NCBI RefSeq assembly: GCF_024189295.1
Contig: NZ_JAIZEN010000003.1
Coordinates: 1 to 64,000, forward strand
Source: Halobacillus sp. A1
GTDB lineage: Bacteria; Bacillota; Bacilli; Bacillales; Halobacillaceae
Direction of reading: 5' to 3'
DNA: 64,000 nt
Shown: positions 1-8,800 of the stretch, piece by piece
Layout: the number at the start of each line of letters is the position of its first letter
How positions within the stretch are numbered: position 1 is the stretch's first letter
Notes under the pieces: generated by a model
Database searches by the model: none
What the model was told of the DNA's origin: nothing
The model's input: only the letters and a program-made list of their open reading frames with translations
Position numbers and translations under genes: made by a program

Positions 1-149
1 TCGGTGACATCACGCCTTCTCGATCTTTGATAGGAGCCGCTGACTGTACTATACTAATACCCGCTAGGGAACCATTTTCATATGTCATGGTGCGAAAAAT
101 TAGCATGAACGTCTATGTTAAAGGTGGCGGTTAATGTTCATAAGAGAGT

Positions 150-460
150 AATTGAACAGTAAAGAAGGATTGTAGAATACTCATATTCTAGATTGCCGTG
201 TTTGGGAAGCTTCTCGCTTACCTGTAAAGACCTGTGGGTTCTCGCCTATCTCCTTCTCCCACCTCTCACATCAATCAAGTCGTTGGTTTGAATTAGAGTC
301 GGTTTTAGTTGAGGAAGCTCACCGTACGCCCTTGGAAAGCGATTGATTTCCCGGACCTTCCACCTCTATTCCAAGTAATGGAAACTCCCTGAATGTATCG
401 AAACTAAGTCTTGAAGAATACGGAGTTTATATATGAAAACATAAGAATCAACTTTCGCAC
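150..460 (+). repeat. Degenerate copy of the dispersed MITE-like element
   Basis: This stretch resembles the internal hairpin cassette and the right end of the element family described at 33060-33843: 'GGGAAGCTTCTCGCTT' near 207, 'GAGGAAGCTCACCGTACGCCC' style sequence near 315-335, 'GATTTCCCGGACCTTCCA' near 345, and a decayed end near 430-460. I cannot define its left boundary, and the terminal repeat is too mutated to show a target duplication. I see no gene in positions 1-480. Confidence 0.55.
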
Positions 461-483
461 TTCTTTCCAAACAAACATTTTCA

Positions 484-535
484 TTGACATGATATAAAGG
501 TTTCGATATCATTTTGATAATGATAATCCTTATCA
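484..535 (+). promoter_or_regulatory. SigA-type promoter overlapped by a Fur box
   Basis: A -35 TTGACA (484-489) and a -10 TATCAT (507-512) are separated by exactly 17 bp. Immediately downstream, 516-534 reads GATAATGATAATCCTTATC, which differs from the classical 19-bp Fur box at one position. The Fur site would cover the transcription start, so iron-bound Fur should block this promoter. The downstream genes encode ferric-siderophore uptake, which fits. Confidence 0.9.
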
Positions 536-618
536 TTTAAAAGTTGGCTTTGATTTTAATATACATATTGTAACGATCTGAAGTTGACTTAATCTAATAC
601 AGAAGGGTCGAGAGTTTA

Positions 619-1620
619 ATGAAAAAGCTTTTGATGTTACTTTTAATTTTATCCATAATGATTTTAGCTGCGTGCAGCGGTGATAATGAGGAAGAAACGG
701 AAAATGAAACATCTTCAGATGACGAAACTAGATCAGTGACAGTGGAGGACGCAACGGGGGAAAAAACAATTGAAGGTACACCAGAAAATGTTGTTGTACT
801 AGAGTGGTCCTATGCAGAAGAACTGCAAGCTTTAGGCATGGAGCCCACCGGGGTAGCCGATCTTGATTCATATGGAGACTGGGTTGATGTGGGCATTCCT
901 TTCAGCGATTCAGTTGAAGATGTAGGTACTAGACAGGAGCCTAACCTCGAAGCCATTTCCCGTCTTGAGCCGGATTTGATTATCGGAGTTGATTTCCGTC
1001 ATGAGGAAATTGCTGAAGATTTAGAGGAGATTGCACCAACCCTTATGTTTGCTCCTTATTCTGAGGAGAGTGCCCAGAACCAATTTGATGCTATGCTTGA
1101 AGAGTTCAATACTGTAGCAACTGCCGTTGATAAAGAAGACGAGGCTGAGCAAGCTGTAAGTGAAATGGAGCAATCCTTTGAAGAGCAGAGAGCCCGTCTT
1201 GAAGAAGCTGGCCAGGATGATATGAATTACGTCATCAGCCAAGCCTTTACTGCGCAAAACACTCCAACACTTCGTCTATTTACAGACAATTCTATGGTAG
1301 CTAACGTGATGGGTGAGCTTGGAATGACAAACGACTATGAATCTGAAGAACTGGAAATTTACGGATATACTGAAACTACGGTAGAGACATTGCAAAACTA
1401 TCAAGATTCTAATTTCTTCTACATCGTTCAAGACGAAGACAATATTTTTGATGAACAATTAGCTGGGAACCCCGTATGGGAAGAATTGGATTTCGTTAAA
1501 AACGACCGGCTGTATCAAATGCCGGGAAGTACATGGACATTTGGCGGCCCATTGTCTGCGGAAGTATTAGCTGAGCAAGTGGTCGATTCCGTATTAGAAA
1601 AAGAAGGAGAAAGTGAGTAA
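619..1620 (+). CDS. Iron-siderophore ABC transporter substrate-binding lipoprotein
   Basis: Predicted extracellular receptor that captures ferric siderophore and hands it to the membrane permease encoded next. The N-terminus is a lipoprotein signal peptide: a basic start, a hydrophobic stretch, then lipobox LAAC with the lipidated cysteine at residue 19, followed by a very acidic linker. The body has the FecB/periplasmic-binding-protein-2 pattern, including 'SRLEPDLIIG' and a C-terminal helix typical of FecB-type proteins. At 333 residues it has normal length. AGAAGGG (601-607) precedes the ATG. It lies directly behind a Fur-controlled promoter. The substrate (hydroxamate, citrate or other) cannot be read from sequence. 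Confidence 0.92.
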   Translation: MKKLLMLLLILSIMILAACSGDNEEETENETSSDDETRSVTVEDATGEKTIEGTPENVVVLEWSYAEELQALGMEPTGVADLDSYGDWVDVGIPFSDSVEDVGTRQEPNLEAISRLEPDLIIGVDFRHEEIAEDLEEIAPTLMFAPYSEESAQNQFDAMLEEFNTVATAVDKEDEAEQAVSEMEQSFEEQRARLEEAGQDDMNYVISQAFTAQNTPTLRLFTDNSMVANVMGELGMTNDYESEELEIYGYTETTVETLQNYQDSNFFYIVQDEDNIFDEQLAGNPVWEELDFVKNDRLYQMPGSTWTFGGPLSAEVLAEQVVDSVLEKEGESE

Positions 1621-1690
1621 GCCACAGACATTTACTCCTGTTCGACTAAAATCCGTACCACGAACAAGTGATGACTTATACTGATAAAAT

Positions 1691-1721
1691 ATGGGCAGGA
1701 GATATTATTCTTCCTGCCCAT
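1691..1721 (+). other. Intergenic stem-loop between receptor and permease
   Basis: ATGGGCAGGA (1691-1700) pairs perfectly with TCCTGCCCAT (1712-1721) around an 11-nt loop. No T-tract follows, so this is not a normal terminator. Such hairpins between receptor and permease genes often stabilise the upstream mRNA so that the receptor is made in excess; that role is inferred here. Confidence 0.6.
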
Positions 1722-1749
1722 TACTGCAAGTAAAAGGTAGTGATTGAAG

Positions 1750-3777
1750 ATGAATCAATTATATAAAAAAGTAGTAGTAGGAGCTCTCACCTTTGGAGGT
1801 GGGAGCATCTTATTATGCTTATTGACTTTTATACATATTAATCAGGGCAATGTTTCCCTGCCCTTATCTACGGTAGTTCAAGCTATCGTGGATCCAGCTA
1901 ATCTGATTGAACACCATACCGTCCGTGTCCTTAGACTCCCTCGTGCTGTCATTGGTATTCTTGCAGGTGGAGCTCTCGCCATTTCAGGTGTGGTTCTACA
2001 AACGGTTACGAAAAACCCTCTGGCCTCCGCCAGTACTTTGGGGATTCATTCGGGTACATACTTTGCTGTAATCGTGACAACTATTTATATGCCATTTGCA
2101 TTGGCCGCCAATGGAATTATCACGGCTTTTATAGGGGGTATTCTCACATTCGGCTTTGTATATATACTTTCTGGCGGGAATGACGCTACTCCTGTTCGTA
2201 TGGTATTAGCTGGTATGATCGTGACCTTTCTGTTCTCTTCTCTCACTTCTATGCTTCAGATTTTTTATGAAAACGAAACTCAAGGTCTATTTTTATGGGG
2301 ATCTGGAACTTTAGTACAGAACGATTGGAACGGCGTTCAATTTTCCTTGCCTTTTGTGGCAGGTGCTTTTCTGTTATTGCTTTTCTATGCACCAAAGTTG
2401 GATACTTTAGCATTAGGTGATGATGTAGCTACGGCTCTTGGTCAAAATATACGTTCTGTAAAGCTCGTTTCCATTTTAGCAGCTGTGCTCCTTACTTCGG
2501 TAACTGTAAGTGTTGTTGGGCCTATCGGTTTTGTAGGACTTGTGGCGCCTCATTTGATTAAATTAATAGGATACCGTACGCATTTTCCATTAATGATCGG
2601 TTCTTTCCTCTGGGGAGCTAATGTCCTGTTATTAGCAGATGTTGCAGCGAGAATCATCGACCCATCCTTTTCTGAGCTGCCGGTCGGTGCAATTACTGCT
2701 CTCGTTGGTTCCCCATGGCTCATCTGGCTGGTCCTCAGGATGAAACAGGCTTCAAACACAAAAGAGACGGGATCAATTCTCGCAGGGAAAGTCGCAGTCA
2801 ACCTGCCATTGAAGAAAATCATTCCGATTCTATCTGTGATAATTCTTGCTACGGTCGCTGTAAGCATGTCTTCAGGGAACTACGGTTTTGAACCTCTTGT
2901 AGCGTATGATGCATTGTTCGGTGGAACGAATGAATTTATGAGGGGTTTCATAATAGATTCCAGGTTGCCCCGCTCGCTTGTAGCTTTATTAAGCGGTGCT
3001 GTCCTTGCTGTAAGCGGGCTCATTTTTCAAGGAGTCTTAAGGAACCCTTTAGCAGACCCGTCAGTCATTGGGATAACATCTGGTGCAGGGGTTGGTGCAC
3101 TTGCAACGATGTACTTCTTCAGTGTTTCGGCTTTTTGGGTTCCTATTGGGGCTATGACAGGGGCTTTTGTTTTTTTCTTGATTGTGATGGCTCTGGGTGC
3201 TAAAGCTGAATTTCATCCTACGACATTAGCTTTGTTAGGTATAGGGATTTCAGCCTTTGGTTCAGCATTAATACAAATCATGGTCGTACAATCCGAATTA
3301 GGAGTAGCCTCAGCATTAACTTGGTTATCAGGCACGACGTATGCTAGAGGATGGAGTGAAATATTGCAGTTTCTGCTTTGGCCGATTTTGATATTTATTC
3401 CACTACTAGCTTTTTATATTAAAAACTTGGATGTCCTTTCATTAGGGGATGAAGCTGCTAGAGGACTCGGGCTTCATGTAGTTTATGTGCGTTTTCAATT
3501 AGCTTTATTAGCAACTTTACTTGCAGCATGCAGTGTGGCTGCTGTGGGTTCAATTGGATTTGTTGGGCTGATCGCACCTCACTTTTCAAGATTACTTGTT
3601 GGCAGTGCGAATCAAAAGCTGCTTCCCGTGACGATGCTCATCGGAGGATTCCTTCTTGTTGTAGCTGATTTGTTCAGCCGCACACTTCTTGCACCTAATG
3701 AGATCCCCTCGGGGATTTTGGTAGCTTTAATAGGAGCTCCTTATTTCTTATGGCTCATGAAGCGACGGTCTGTATAA
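1750..3777 (+). CDS. Fused double FecCD-type siderophore permease
   Basis: Membrane permease of a ferric-siderophore ABC importer. It is about 675 residues, twice the usual 330, and consists of two tandem FecCD/BtuC domains in one chain (FhuB architecture). Each half has the 'RLPR' entry motif (near residues 50 and 410), 'GxxLxxSGxxxQxxxxNPLA' and the 'GxIGFVGLxAPH' coupling region (near 260 and 600). I place the start at ATG 1750 because AAAGGTAG (1733-1740) is correctly spaced from it; an in-frame TTG at 1744 is too close. No ATPase gene is nearby, so it probably uses a shared FecE/YusV-type ATPase encoded elsewhere, as several B. subtilis siderophore importers do. Confidence 0.92.
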   Translation: MNQLYKKVVVGALTFGGGSILLCLLTFIHINQGNVSLPLSTVVQAIVDPANLIEHHTVRVLRLPRAVIGILAGGALAISGVVLQTVTKNPLASASTLGIHSGTYFAVIVTTIYMPFALAANGIITAFIGGILTFGFVYILSGGNDATPVRMVLAGMIVTFLFSSLTSMLQIFYENETQGLFLWGSGTLVQNDWNGVQFSLPFVAGAFLLLLFYAPKLDTLALGDDVATALGQNIRSVKLVSILAAVLLTSVTVSVVGPIGFVGLVAPHLIKLIGYRTHFPLMIGSFLWGANVLLLADVAARIIDPSFSELPVGAITALVGSPWLIWLVLRMKQASNTKETGSILAGKVAVNLPLKKIIPILSVIILATVAVSMSSGNYGFEPLVAYDALFGGTNEFMRGFIIDSRLPRSLVALLSGAVLAVSGLIFQGVLRNPLADPSVIGITSGAGVGALATMYFFSVSAFWVPIGAMTGAFVFFLIVMALGAKAEFHPTTLALLGIGISAFGSALIQIMVVQSELGVASALTWLSGTTYARGWSEILQFLLWPILIFIPLLAFYIKNLDVLSLGDEAARGLGLHVVYVRFQLALLATLLAACSVAAVGSIGFVGLIAPHFSRLLVGSANQKLLPVTMLIGGFLLVVADLFSRTLLAPNEIPSGILVALIGAPYFLWLMKRRSV

Positions 3778-3793
3778 TGCAGTAAAATATGCT

Positions 3794-3807
3794 ATGATAA
3801 TGATAAA
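3794..3807 (+). promoter_or_regulatory. Possible Fur half-site upstream of dapF
   Basis: The sequence ATGATAATGATAAA in the 51-bp gap after the permease matches the left part of a Fur box (tandem GATAAT) but lacks the inverted right part. It is weaker than the box at 516-534 and may be chance in AT-rich sequence. Confidence 0.25.
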
Positions 3808-3828
3808 AAAGGTAGAGGGAGTATAAGA

Positions 3829-4788
3829 ATGATTAATTTTATTAAGTGTCATGGATCAGGAAATGATTTTATTTTGATTGATGAAGTTACAAATAGCTAC
3901 ACATTCTCTGAAGAAGAGCGAAGACAGCTTTCCGTATTGCTATGCGACAGAAAGAACGGGGTAGGCTCAGACGGAATCCTGTTTGTAATGAAAAGTGATG
4001 TTGCCGAAGCGAGAATGCGCATGTTTAATTCAGACGGTACCGAGGCTGAAATGTGTGGAAATGGTTTACGCTGTGTGGCGCGTCATATTATCCAGCGTGA
4101 CGGCCGTGCGTCTATTCATATAGAAACTGAGAAGGCCGTGCTTGCTGTGGAGCAAGTAGAACCTATATATAAAGGAATAGACACTTTCTCTGTAGACATA
4201 GAACCGGTATCATTTGAAGTAGAAACGTTACCGATGAATTACGAGAAGGCAGAGGCGATGGATGTAGAAATTCCCGGCCTTTCACACGATTTCACTTTCA
4301 CAGCGTTAAGTGTACCTAATCCGCATATCGTCACGATTGTGGATGAGGTTGTTCAACAGGACCTTATCGATATCGGCGAGAAAGCTAACAACTCTCCTTC
4401 TGTATTTCCTAAAGGAGTCAATGTAAGTTTCGTTCAAATCCTTGGGAAAAATAAGATCTTTGTACAAACCTTTGAACGAGGAGTCGGCTTGACGAACGCT
4501 TGTGGCACAGCGATGTCAGCTTCTACTCTAGTATCGACGATTCTTGGGCCTAACGATTTAGAAACACCGATAGTCGTTATAAACAAAGGTGGTCTTGTAA
4601 ACTGTGTCGTTGAAAAAGCGGATAGACGTTACAAAATCCAATTAAGAGGGAATGCAACAAACGTGTACAGTGCGTCTATAGACGTGAATCTCTCAACTAG
4701 TGAATGGAATTGGATTGAAACCGAAACGCATCACTCCGAAATCGACAAGTATGAGAAACTTAAAGAATACGCTTCATCTCAAATTTAA
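3829..4788 (+). CDS. dapF: Diaminopimelate epimerase (DapF family)
   Basis: Predicted to interconvert LL- and meso-diaminopimelate in the lysine/peptidoglycan pathway by a two-base mechanism. Both catalytic cysteines are visible: C76 in MCGNG and C225 in ERGVGLTNACGTA. Typical 'CHGSGNDF' opens the protein. The second motif has Leu where most DapF proteins have Glu (GVGET) and GTAM instead of GTGA, and the protein is about 40 residues longer than average. It follows the Fur-regulated permease by 51 bp with no terminator, so it may be co-transcribed with iron uptake genes. That context leaves open a related amino-acid racemase, such as the histidine racemase CntK of metallophore synthesis, although no CntL/CntM genes are present. 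Confidence 0.82.
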   Translation: MINFIKCHGSGNDFILIDEVTNSYTFSEEERRQLSVLLCDRKNGVGSDGILFVMKSDVAEARMRMFNSDGTEAEMCGNGLRCVARHIIQRDGRASIHIETEKAVLAVEQVEPIYKGIDTFSVDIEPVSFEVETLPMNYEKAEAMDVEIPGLSHDFTFTALSVPNPHIVTIVDEVVQQDLIDIGEKANNSPSVFPKGVNVSFVQILGKNKIFVQTFERGVGLTNACGTAMSASTLVSTILGPNDLETPIVVINKGGLVNCVVEKADRRYKIQLRGNATNVYSASIDVNLSTSEWNWIETETHHSEIDKYEKLKEYASSQI

Positions 4789-4806
4789 TGAGAGAAAGGT
4801 GATATT

Positions 4807-5205
4807 GTGTTAAAAACTTTTCCAGTTAAAACAGACCACCATGACCAGATGATTGATATAACAGGCAAAATTTCTGATTGGGTGCGCGAGCAAGGTGTAA
4901 AGGAAGGGACGGTCATAGTTTCTTCAGCGCATACAACCGCTGGAATTACAATTAATGAAAATGCCGACCCTGATGTAAAAACAGATATGCTGAGAAGATT
5001 CCGTGAAGTATACCCATGGGAGCAAGCGGAAGATAAGCATATGGAAGGCAATACGGCTGCGCACATGAAAACGAGTACAGTAGGCCATGCACAAACCATT
5101 ATCATCACAGATGGAGAGCTTCTGCTCGGCACATGGCAGGGAATTTATTTCTGTGAGTTTGATGGTCCTAGATCACGAAAGGTCCATGTGAAAATAACAT
5201 CATGA
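4807..5205 (+). CDS. YjbQ family (UPF0047) protein
   Basis: A 132-residue single-domain protein of the YjbQ/UPF0047 family, seen from '[16 protein letters not shown]', '[11 protein letters not shown]' and the C-terminal '[15 protein letters not shown]'. E. coli YjbQ has weak thiamine-phosphate-synthase activity, but the physiological role of the family is unclear. The conserved histidines suggest metal binding. Start GTG at 4807 with AAAGGTG (4796-4802). It follows dapF by 18 bp and is likely in the same transcript. A terminator lies just downstream. Confidence 0.85.
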   Translation: MLKTFPVKTDHHDQMIDITGKISDWVREQGVKEGTVIVSSAHTTAGITINENADPDVKTDMLRRFREVYPWEQAEDKHMEGNTAAHMKTSTVGHAQTIIITDGELLLGTWQGIYFCEFDGPRSRKVHVKITS

Positions 5206-5216
5206 ACGGGTGATGG

Positions 5217-5246
5217 CGGCAGGTATTGATTACCTGTCGTTTTTAT
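5217..5246 (+). terminator. Rho-independent terminator of the iron/dapF operon
   Basis: CGGCAGGTA (5217-5225) pairs with TACCTGTCG (5231-5239), including one G-U pair, and is followed by TTTTT. Confidence 0.8.
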
Positions 5247-5250
5247 CTTT

Positions 5251-6105
5251 GTCTATATTGAAGGTGGTTGTAGACTTTGGTAAGTGAGTTGTTCAACAAT
5301 ATGGAAGGTTAGTGGAAGACTTGATTTCGAGAGATTGGGTGAGTGGATCAGGGCGGTGAATGGCTCGCTTTCCGTGGGAGCGCGGTGAGCTTCGCACAGG
5401 AGTCTCACCATTCCCCGCCGCCCTTTACTATAGATGAGTTTCTCGTAATTCACATAATATGAAAATTCTTAGCTATTCTATTCCATGCTCAACTCGCAAA
5501 TATCAACCGAGGAGACTTCCTCCACTTTTTTTGTTCGATAAGGAAATATCGAAATTCTTCGTTCTTCGTGTTTCCTATATCTCGAACAGCTCAGTCCGAT
5601 CCATACGCCGCTGGTCAGAGCAATTATGCTTTTTAATAAGAATCTTACCGTTTTCTTCCGCTGCTTGAGTTATACATTTTCTTGAAATGGATCACAATTA
5701 AGCTTATCCGGGAAAACAAAAAGCGAAAAAGCGCTTGTCTATTAACACTAAACATGTAGCCATGAATAGAACAATTTGTTGTAATGGGGTATTGGAATTG
5801 GGGCGATTTTTCGTTGCCACTCAAAATAGCTGTACTTCTATCAAAGCACTGTCTCAGGTGTTTCCGTGAACCTAACAAGCGCAAGAAGGGCCGGGAAATT
5901 GCGAGACTCCTATGGGATGAAAGTACAGGGTGAGATCCCGGAGGGCGCTTAGCCCGAGGAAGCTCACCGTACGCCCATGGAAAGCGAGTGATTTCCCGGA
6001 CCTTCAAGCACTATTAATAGTCACGGAAACAGTCCAAATTCCTCGAAACTGAGTCTCCACTAAAAGGAGCTTATTTACATATCAACACGGAGCTTTAACA
6101 TAACA
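5251..6105 (+). mobile_element. MITE-like element copy, 855 bp, with perfect 8-bp target duplication
   Basis: It begins GTCTATATTGAAGGTGGTTG and ends in ATATCAACACGGAGCTTTAAC, mutated forms of the family's terminal inverted repeats. The direct repeat TTATCTTT flanks it on both sides (5243-5250 and 6106-6113), as expected for insertion with 8-bp target duplication. Two GC-rich hairpin cassettes lie inside (about 5340-5430 and 5885-6005). Reading frames within it have no family resemblance or good RBS, so it is treated as non-coding. This fills nearly all of the 1-kb gap between genes. Confidence 0.85.
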
Positions 6106-6221
6106 TTATCTTTATATAATGGTAAAAAATAATCAGGATTTTGAAAAAAATAAAAATAAAGATTAACCTATAATTAAATAGGGAAAAGATTTATACGAAT
6201 ACATAAAGGAAGGTGACATTA

Positions 6222-6461
6222 ATGGCTTCAAGCAAAAGAGATTGGAAAGTAGTGTTTCTTCTCATAAGCGGCCGAGTTGTAACTCATGACTTGGACTTAA
6301 GCGAAGAGATGACTGAGAGAGAAACGATGGAATTTATTTCGAAGCAGCTGGACAGAGGTGAGTGGTGGTTCCTGGAAGATGGAGTATCGATTCATACGTC
6401 CAGTGTTGAAAGTTATTATTTGAGTGAGTACACACAACGTACGAGTTTTTCAAAAGAATAA
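6222..6461 (+). CDS. Small hypothetical protein, 79 aa
   Basis: I do not recognise a family. The protein starts MASSKRDWK, is soluble-looking, has an acidic centre ('DLSEEMTERETMEF') and a 'GEWWFLEDG' segment. A strong RBS, AAGGAAGGTGA (6206-6215), is correctly placed for ATG 6222; the in-frame GTG at 6213 lies within the RBS. A strong bidirectional terminator follows directly. It appears to be a single-gene unit, probably real because of the RBS and terminator. Confidence 0.7.
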   Translation: MASSKRDWKVVFLLISGRVVTHDLDLSEEMTERETMEFISKQLDRGEWWFLEDGVSIHTSSVESYYLSEYTQRTSFSKE

Positions 6462-6462
6462 T

Positions 6463-6499
6463 AAAAAGGCAGCTCTTAGTTACTAAGAGCTGCCTTTTT
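6463..6499. terminator. Bidirectional terminator
   Basis: A near-perfect hairpin with AAAAAGGCAGCTCTTAGT on one arm and ACTAAGAGCTGCCTTTTT on the other. A- and T-tracts on both sides let it serve the small gene to its left and the 3D-domain gene to its right. Confidence 0.9.
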
Positions 6500-6504
6500 A
6501 TTAT

Positions 6505-6984
6505 TTAGGAAGATAAAACTTCCACTTCTATTTGCTGACGTCCATAATCCTTTGCTTCACTATTCTCTTCCATGAACAAATCTACACGGTTACCTTTAAT
6601 CGCTCCGCCTGTATCACCCGCAATGGCTTCACCATAGCCAGGAACATGGACTTTAGAACCTAAAGGAATGACGTCAGGGTCTACAGCAATGACTTTTTGA
6701 TCAGGATTATCTCTCAAGTCTATTCCCGTTCTCGTAACGCCGCTGCATCCTTCACAAAAAGCTGTATAGGCAGTAGCCTCAACATTCACAGTTTTTATAA
6801 CTTCTTTTTCGTTTTCATTATCATCATTTATAAATCTCTGGTGTTTTTCTGATTTCTCAGAGAGGACTGTTTCTTTCATTTCTGCTTTTTCATCTGCTTG
6901 GATATGAGAAGGGTCAGGATTAAAGCCTAGTATTCCTAAAGTATAAAAGGACATAAAAGAAAACAATATAATGGCAAACTTCAT
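6505..6984 (-). CDS. Exported 3D-domain protein (YuiC/YocH type)
   Basis: A 159-residue exported protein. An N-terminal hydrophobic segment (residues 3-20, signal peptide or anchor) is followed by a charged linker and a C-terminal 3D domain named for three conserved aspartates. Visible motifs are 'ATAYTAFCEGCSG', 'IAVDPDVIPLGSKV' and 'AGDTGGAIKGNRVDLFM', which form the MltA-like barrel. Family members such as B. subtilis YuiC/Sps proteins and YocH cleave peptidoglycan glycan strands, in spore or stationary-phase cells. AAAGGGG lies correctly upstream of the start. It is a single gene. Confidence 0.88.
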   Translation of the reverse strand: MKFAIILFSFMSFYTLGILGFNPDPSHIQADEKAEMKETVLSEKSEKHQRFINDDNENEKEVIKTVNVEATAYTAFCEGCSGVTRTGIDLRDNPDQKVIAVDPDVIPLGSKVHVPGYGEAIAGDTGGAIKGNRVDLFMEENSEAKDYGRQQIEVEVLSS

Positions 6985-7114
6985 GACTTTTTACCCCTTT
7001 CTCTTTGACACTCATTGAATTATATCAAGGTGATAGATTTATAACAAATACAAAAGCACTACAAAAACATTACGTTTTAATGACAAAGCTGTATATCAAA
7101 AGTAACCTCAAAAA

Positions 7115-7132
7115 GGTAAGCGCTTTTATTAT
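7115..7132 (+). promoter_or_regulatory. Possible CcpA cre-like site
   Basis: GGTAAGCGCTTTTATT near 7116-7131 contains the AAGCGCTT core of catabolite-responsive elements and partly fits the cre consensus. It lies about 135 bp before the symporter gene. Only the core match supports it. Confidence 0.3.
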
Positions 7133-7266
7133 TTTTTTGACTATTAAAGGCTATTCAAAGTAATTTTTCCCTTCACAAAATAGAATATGTACGTTAATGT
7201 GGATGAAGAAAAAAACTCTGCACTACTTTAATTGACTAAATTTTTTGAAAAGAGAGGGAAAATGTG

Positions 7267-8460
7267 ATGAAGAAAGTACCATTACTTGCAAGAATTATTA
7301 TTGCTATCATTCTAGGTATTGTTATTGGGTTAGTAGTGCCAGAAGGGGCGATTGAACTCTTTGCCACGTTTACAGGTCTGTTCGATAATTTTCTAGGATT
7401 TGTCATTCCGCTCATTATCATAGGCTTCATCGCTCCAGGCATAGCTTCTATAGGAAAAGGTGCTGGGAAAATGCTTGGCCTTACCGCAGGACTGGCTTAC
7501 CTTTCTACTGTACTAGCAGGTGTGGCAGCTTATCTTGCTGCTTCCAACCTTTATCCAGCTATTTTGAACACCCAGGATTCGAGTGAAATGTCTAATCCAG
7601 AGGAATCATTGGTAGAAGCTTCCTTCACGGTGGAAATGACTCCTATGATCGATGTCATGGCTGCTTTAATATTCTCTTTTATCATAGGTGTCGGAATGAC
7701 AGCAGTTAAAGGGAACACTCTTTATAAAACAATGGATGAATTCCGTTCCATCATATATAAAGTGATTGAGAAAATTATCATCCCATTATTGCCTTTCCAT
7801 ATATTCGGGATTTTTGCTAACATGAGTTATGCTGGTCAGGTAGCGACTATTTTAAGTGTGTTTGCTAAAGTGTTCGTCATGATCATTATTCTGCATCTTA
7901 TTTATTTAGTCTCTGTATACGGGGTTGCTGGTGCTATGCATAGAGCTAATCCTTTCTATCTTCTTAAAAAAATGACGCCGGCATATTTTACAGCATTAGG
8001 GACTCAGTCTTCTGCCGCAACTATTCCGGTGACGTTGAAGCATACGAAACAAATTGGTGTAAGAGAAAGAGTAGCAGACTTTGCCGTACCTTTATTAGCA
8101 AATGTGCACTTGGCCGGCAGTACAGTAACAATTACGAGCTGTGCCATGGCTGTGATGTATATGCAAGGACAAGCTACTAGTTTTATGGATGTATTCCCCT
8201 TTATTCTTATGCTAGGGGTTACCATGGTAGCTGCACCAGGAGTTCCGGGTGGAGCCGTAATGGCTGCTGTAGGATTGCTGGAAAGTATGTTAGGTTTCAG
8301 TTCAGTAATGGTTTCCTTGATGATCGCTCTTTATTTAGCTCAGGACAGCTTTGGGACAGCAACAAATGTGACTGGCGACGGAGCGCTTACTACGATTGCG
8401 AATCGTTTAGCTGGTAAAAAAGCGAATTTGGATACAGTCCAGAAAAAGAAGTTCGGATAA
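7267..8460 (+). CDS. Dicarboxylate/amino acid:cation symporter (DAACS family)
   Basis: A multi-pass inner-membrane secondary transporter of about 397 residues. It has the hydrophobic helix pattern of the GltP/DctA/SstT family, the family's serine-rich segment ('GTQSSAATIPVTLKHTK', near residue 245) and the C-terminal transport motif region ('VHLAGSTVTITSCAMAV' and 'QDSFGTATNVTGDG'). These bind substrate and Na+ or H+. Substrate (glutamate, dicarboxylate, serine/threonine) is not determined. ATG 7267 has GAGGGAA (7254-7260) at good spacing; GTG 7264 is less likely. Stands alone, ended by a terminator. Confidence 0.9.
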   Translation: MKKVPLLARIIIAIILGIVIGLVVPEGAIELFATFTGLFDNFLGFVIPLIIIGFIAPGIASIGKGAGKMLGLTAGLAYLSTVLAGVAAYLAASNLYPAILNTQDSSEMSNPEESLVEASFTVEMTPMIDVMAALIFSFIIGVGMTAVKGNTLYKTMDEFRSIIYKVIEKIIIPLLPFHIFGIFANMSYAGQVATILSVFAKVFVMIIILHLIYLVSVYGVAGAMHRANPFYLLKKMTPAYFTALGTQSSAATIPVTLKHTKQIGVRERVADFAVPLLANVHLAGSTVTITSCAMAVMYMQGQATSFMDVFPFILMLGVTMVAAPGVPGGAVMAAVGLLESMLGFSSVMVSLMIALYLAQDSFGTATNVTGDGALTTIANRLAGKKANLDTVQKKKFG

Positions 8461-8486
8461 ACTAGAAGAAACTATATATTTCGGGT

Positions 8487-8529
8487 AAAGTCGAGTATGA
8501 AATCTCAATGATTTTATACTCGACTTTTT
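8487..8529 (+). terminator. Terminator of the symporter gene
   Basis: AAAGTCGAGTAT (8487-8498) pairs with ATACTCGACTTT (8516-8527), followed by T residues. Confidence 0.85.
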
Positions 8530-8660
8530 ATATTGATTGGTGTGCTTTTTCTGTACTCACTCTACATTTAATATGTTTAATAGCTCGCCAATATCAATTC
8601 TCAGGAACAAAGCTGAGTCATCCGATAATATAGCTTTCATTGAATAAACATTATATGTTA

Positions 8661-8697
8661 AAAAGCTCGGAGCCTTAGATGACTTCCGAGCTTTTTT
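8661..8697. terminator. Isolated terminator hairpin
   Basis: AAAAGCTCGGA (8661-8671) pairs with TCCGAGCTTTT (8684-8694). T-tracts occur on both strands. It is not needed by the symporter, which has its own terminator, so it could end a minus-strand transcript covering the small open frame at 8801-8890. Confidence 0.75.
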
Positions 8698-8800
8698 CCG
8701 TGTTGGCAGTGAAATTAGCATTCAGATCTGATGGTAATTCGTTTGTAATTTTAGGCTATCCTGAATATCTGAGCTATTTAGAATAATTTTGCTTTTTTTA

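Noticed and set aside
190-380. Repeated palindromes considered as a CRISPR array
   Set aside because: The units are dispersed through the window, long and variable, with no regular spacing, unique spacers or cas genes.
5645-6007. 120-codon minus-strand open frame inside the repeat element
   Set aside because: It lies entirely in the MITE-like element, has no RBS, and its sequence is a translation of the hairpin arms, which recur in other copies in different frames.
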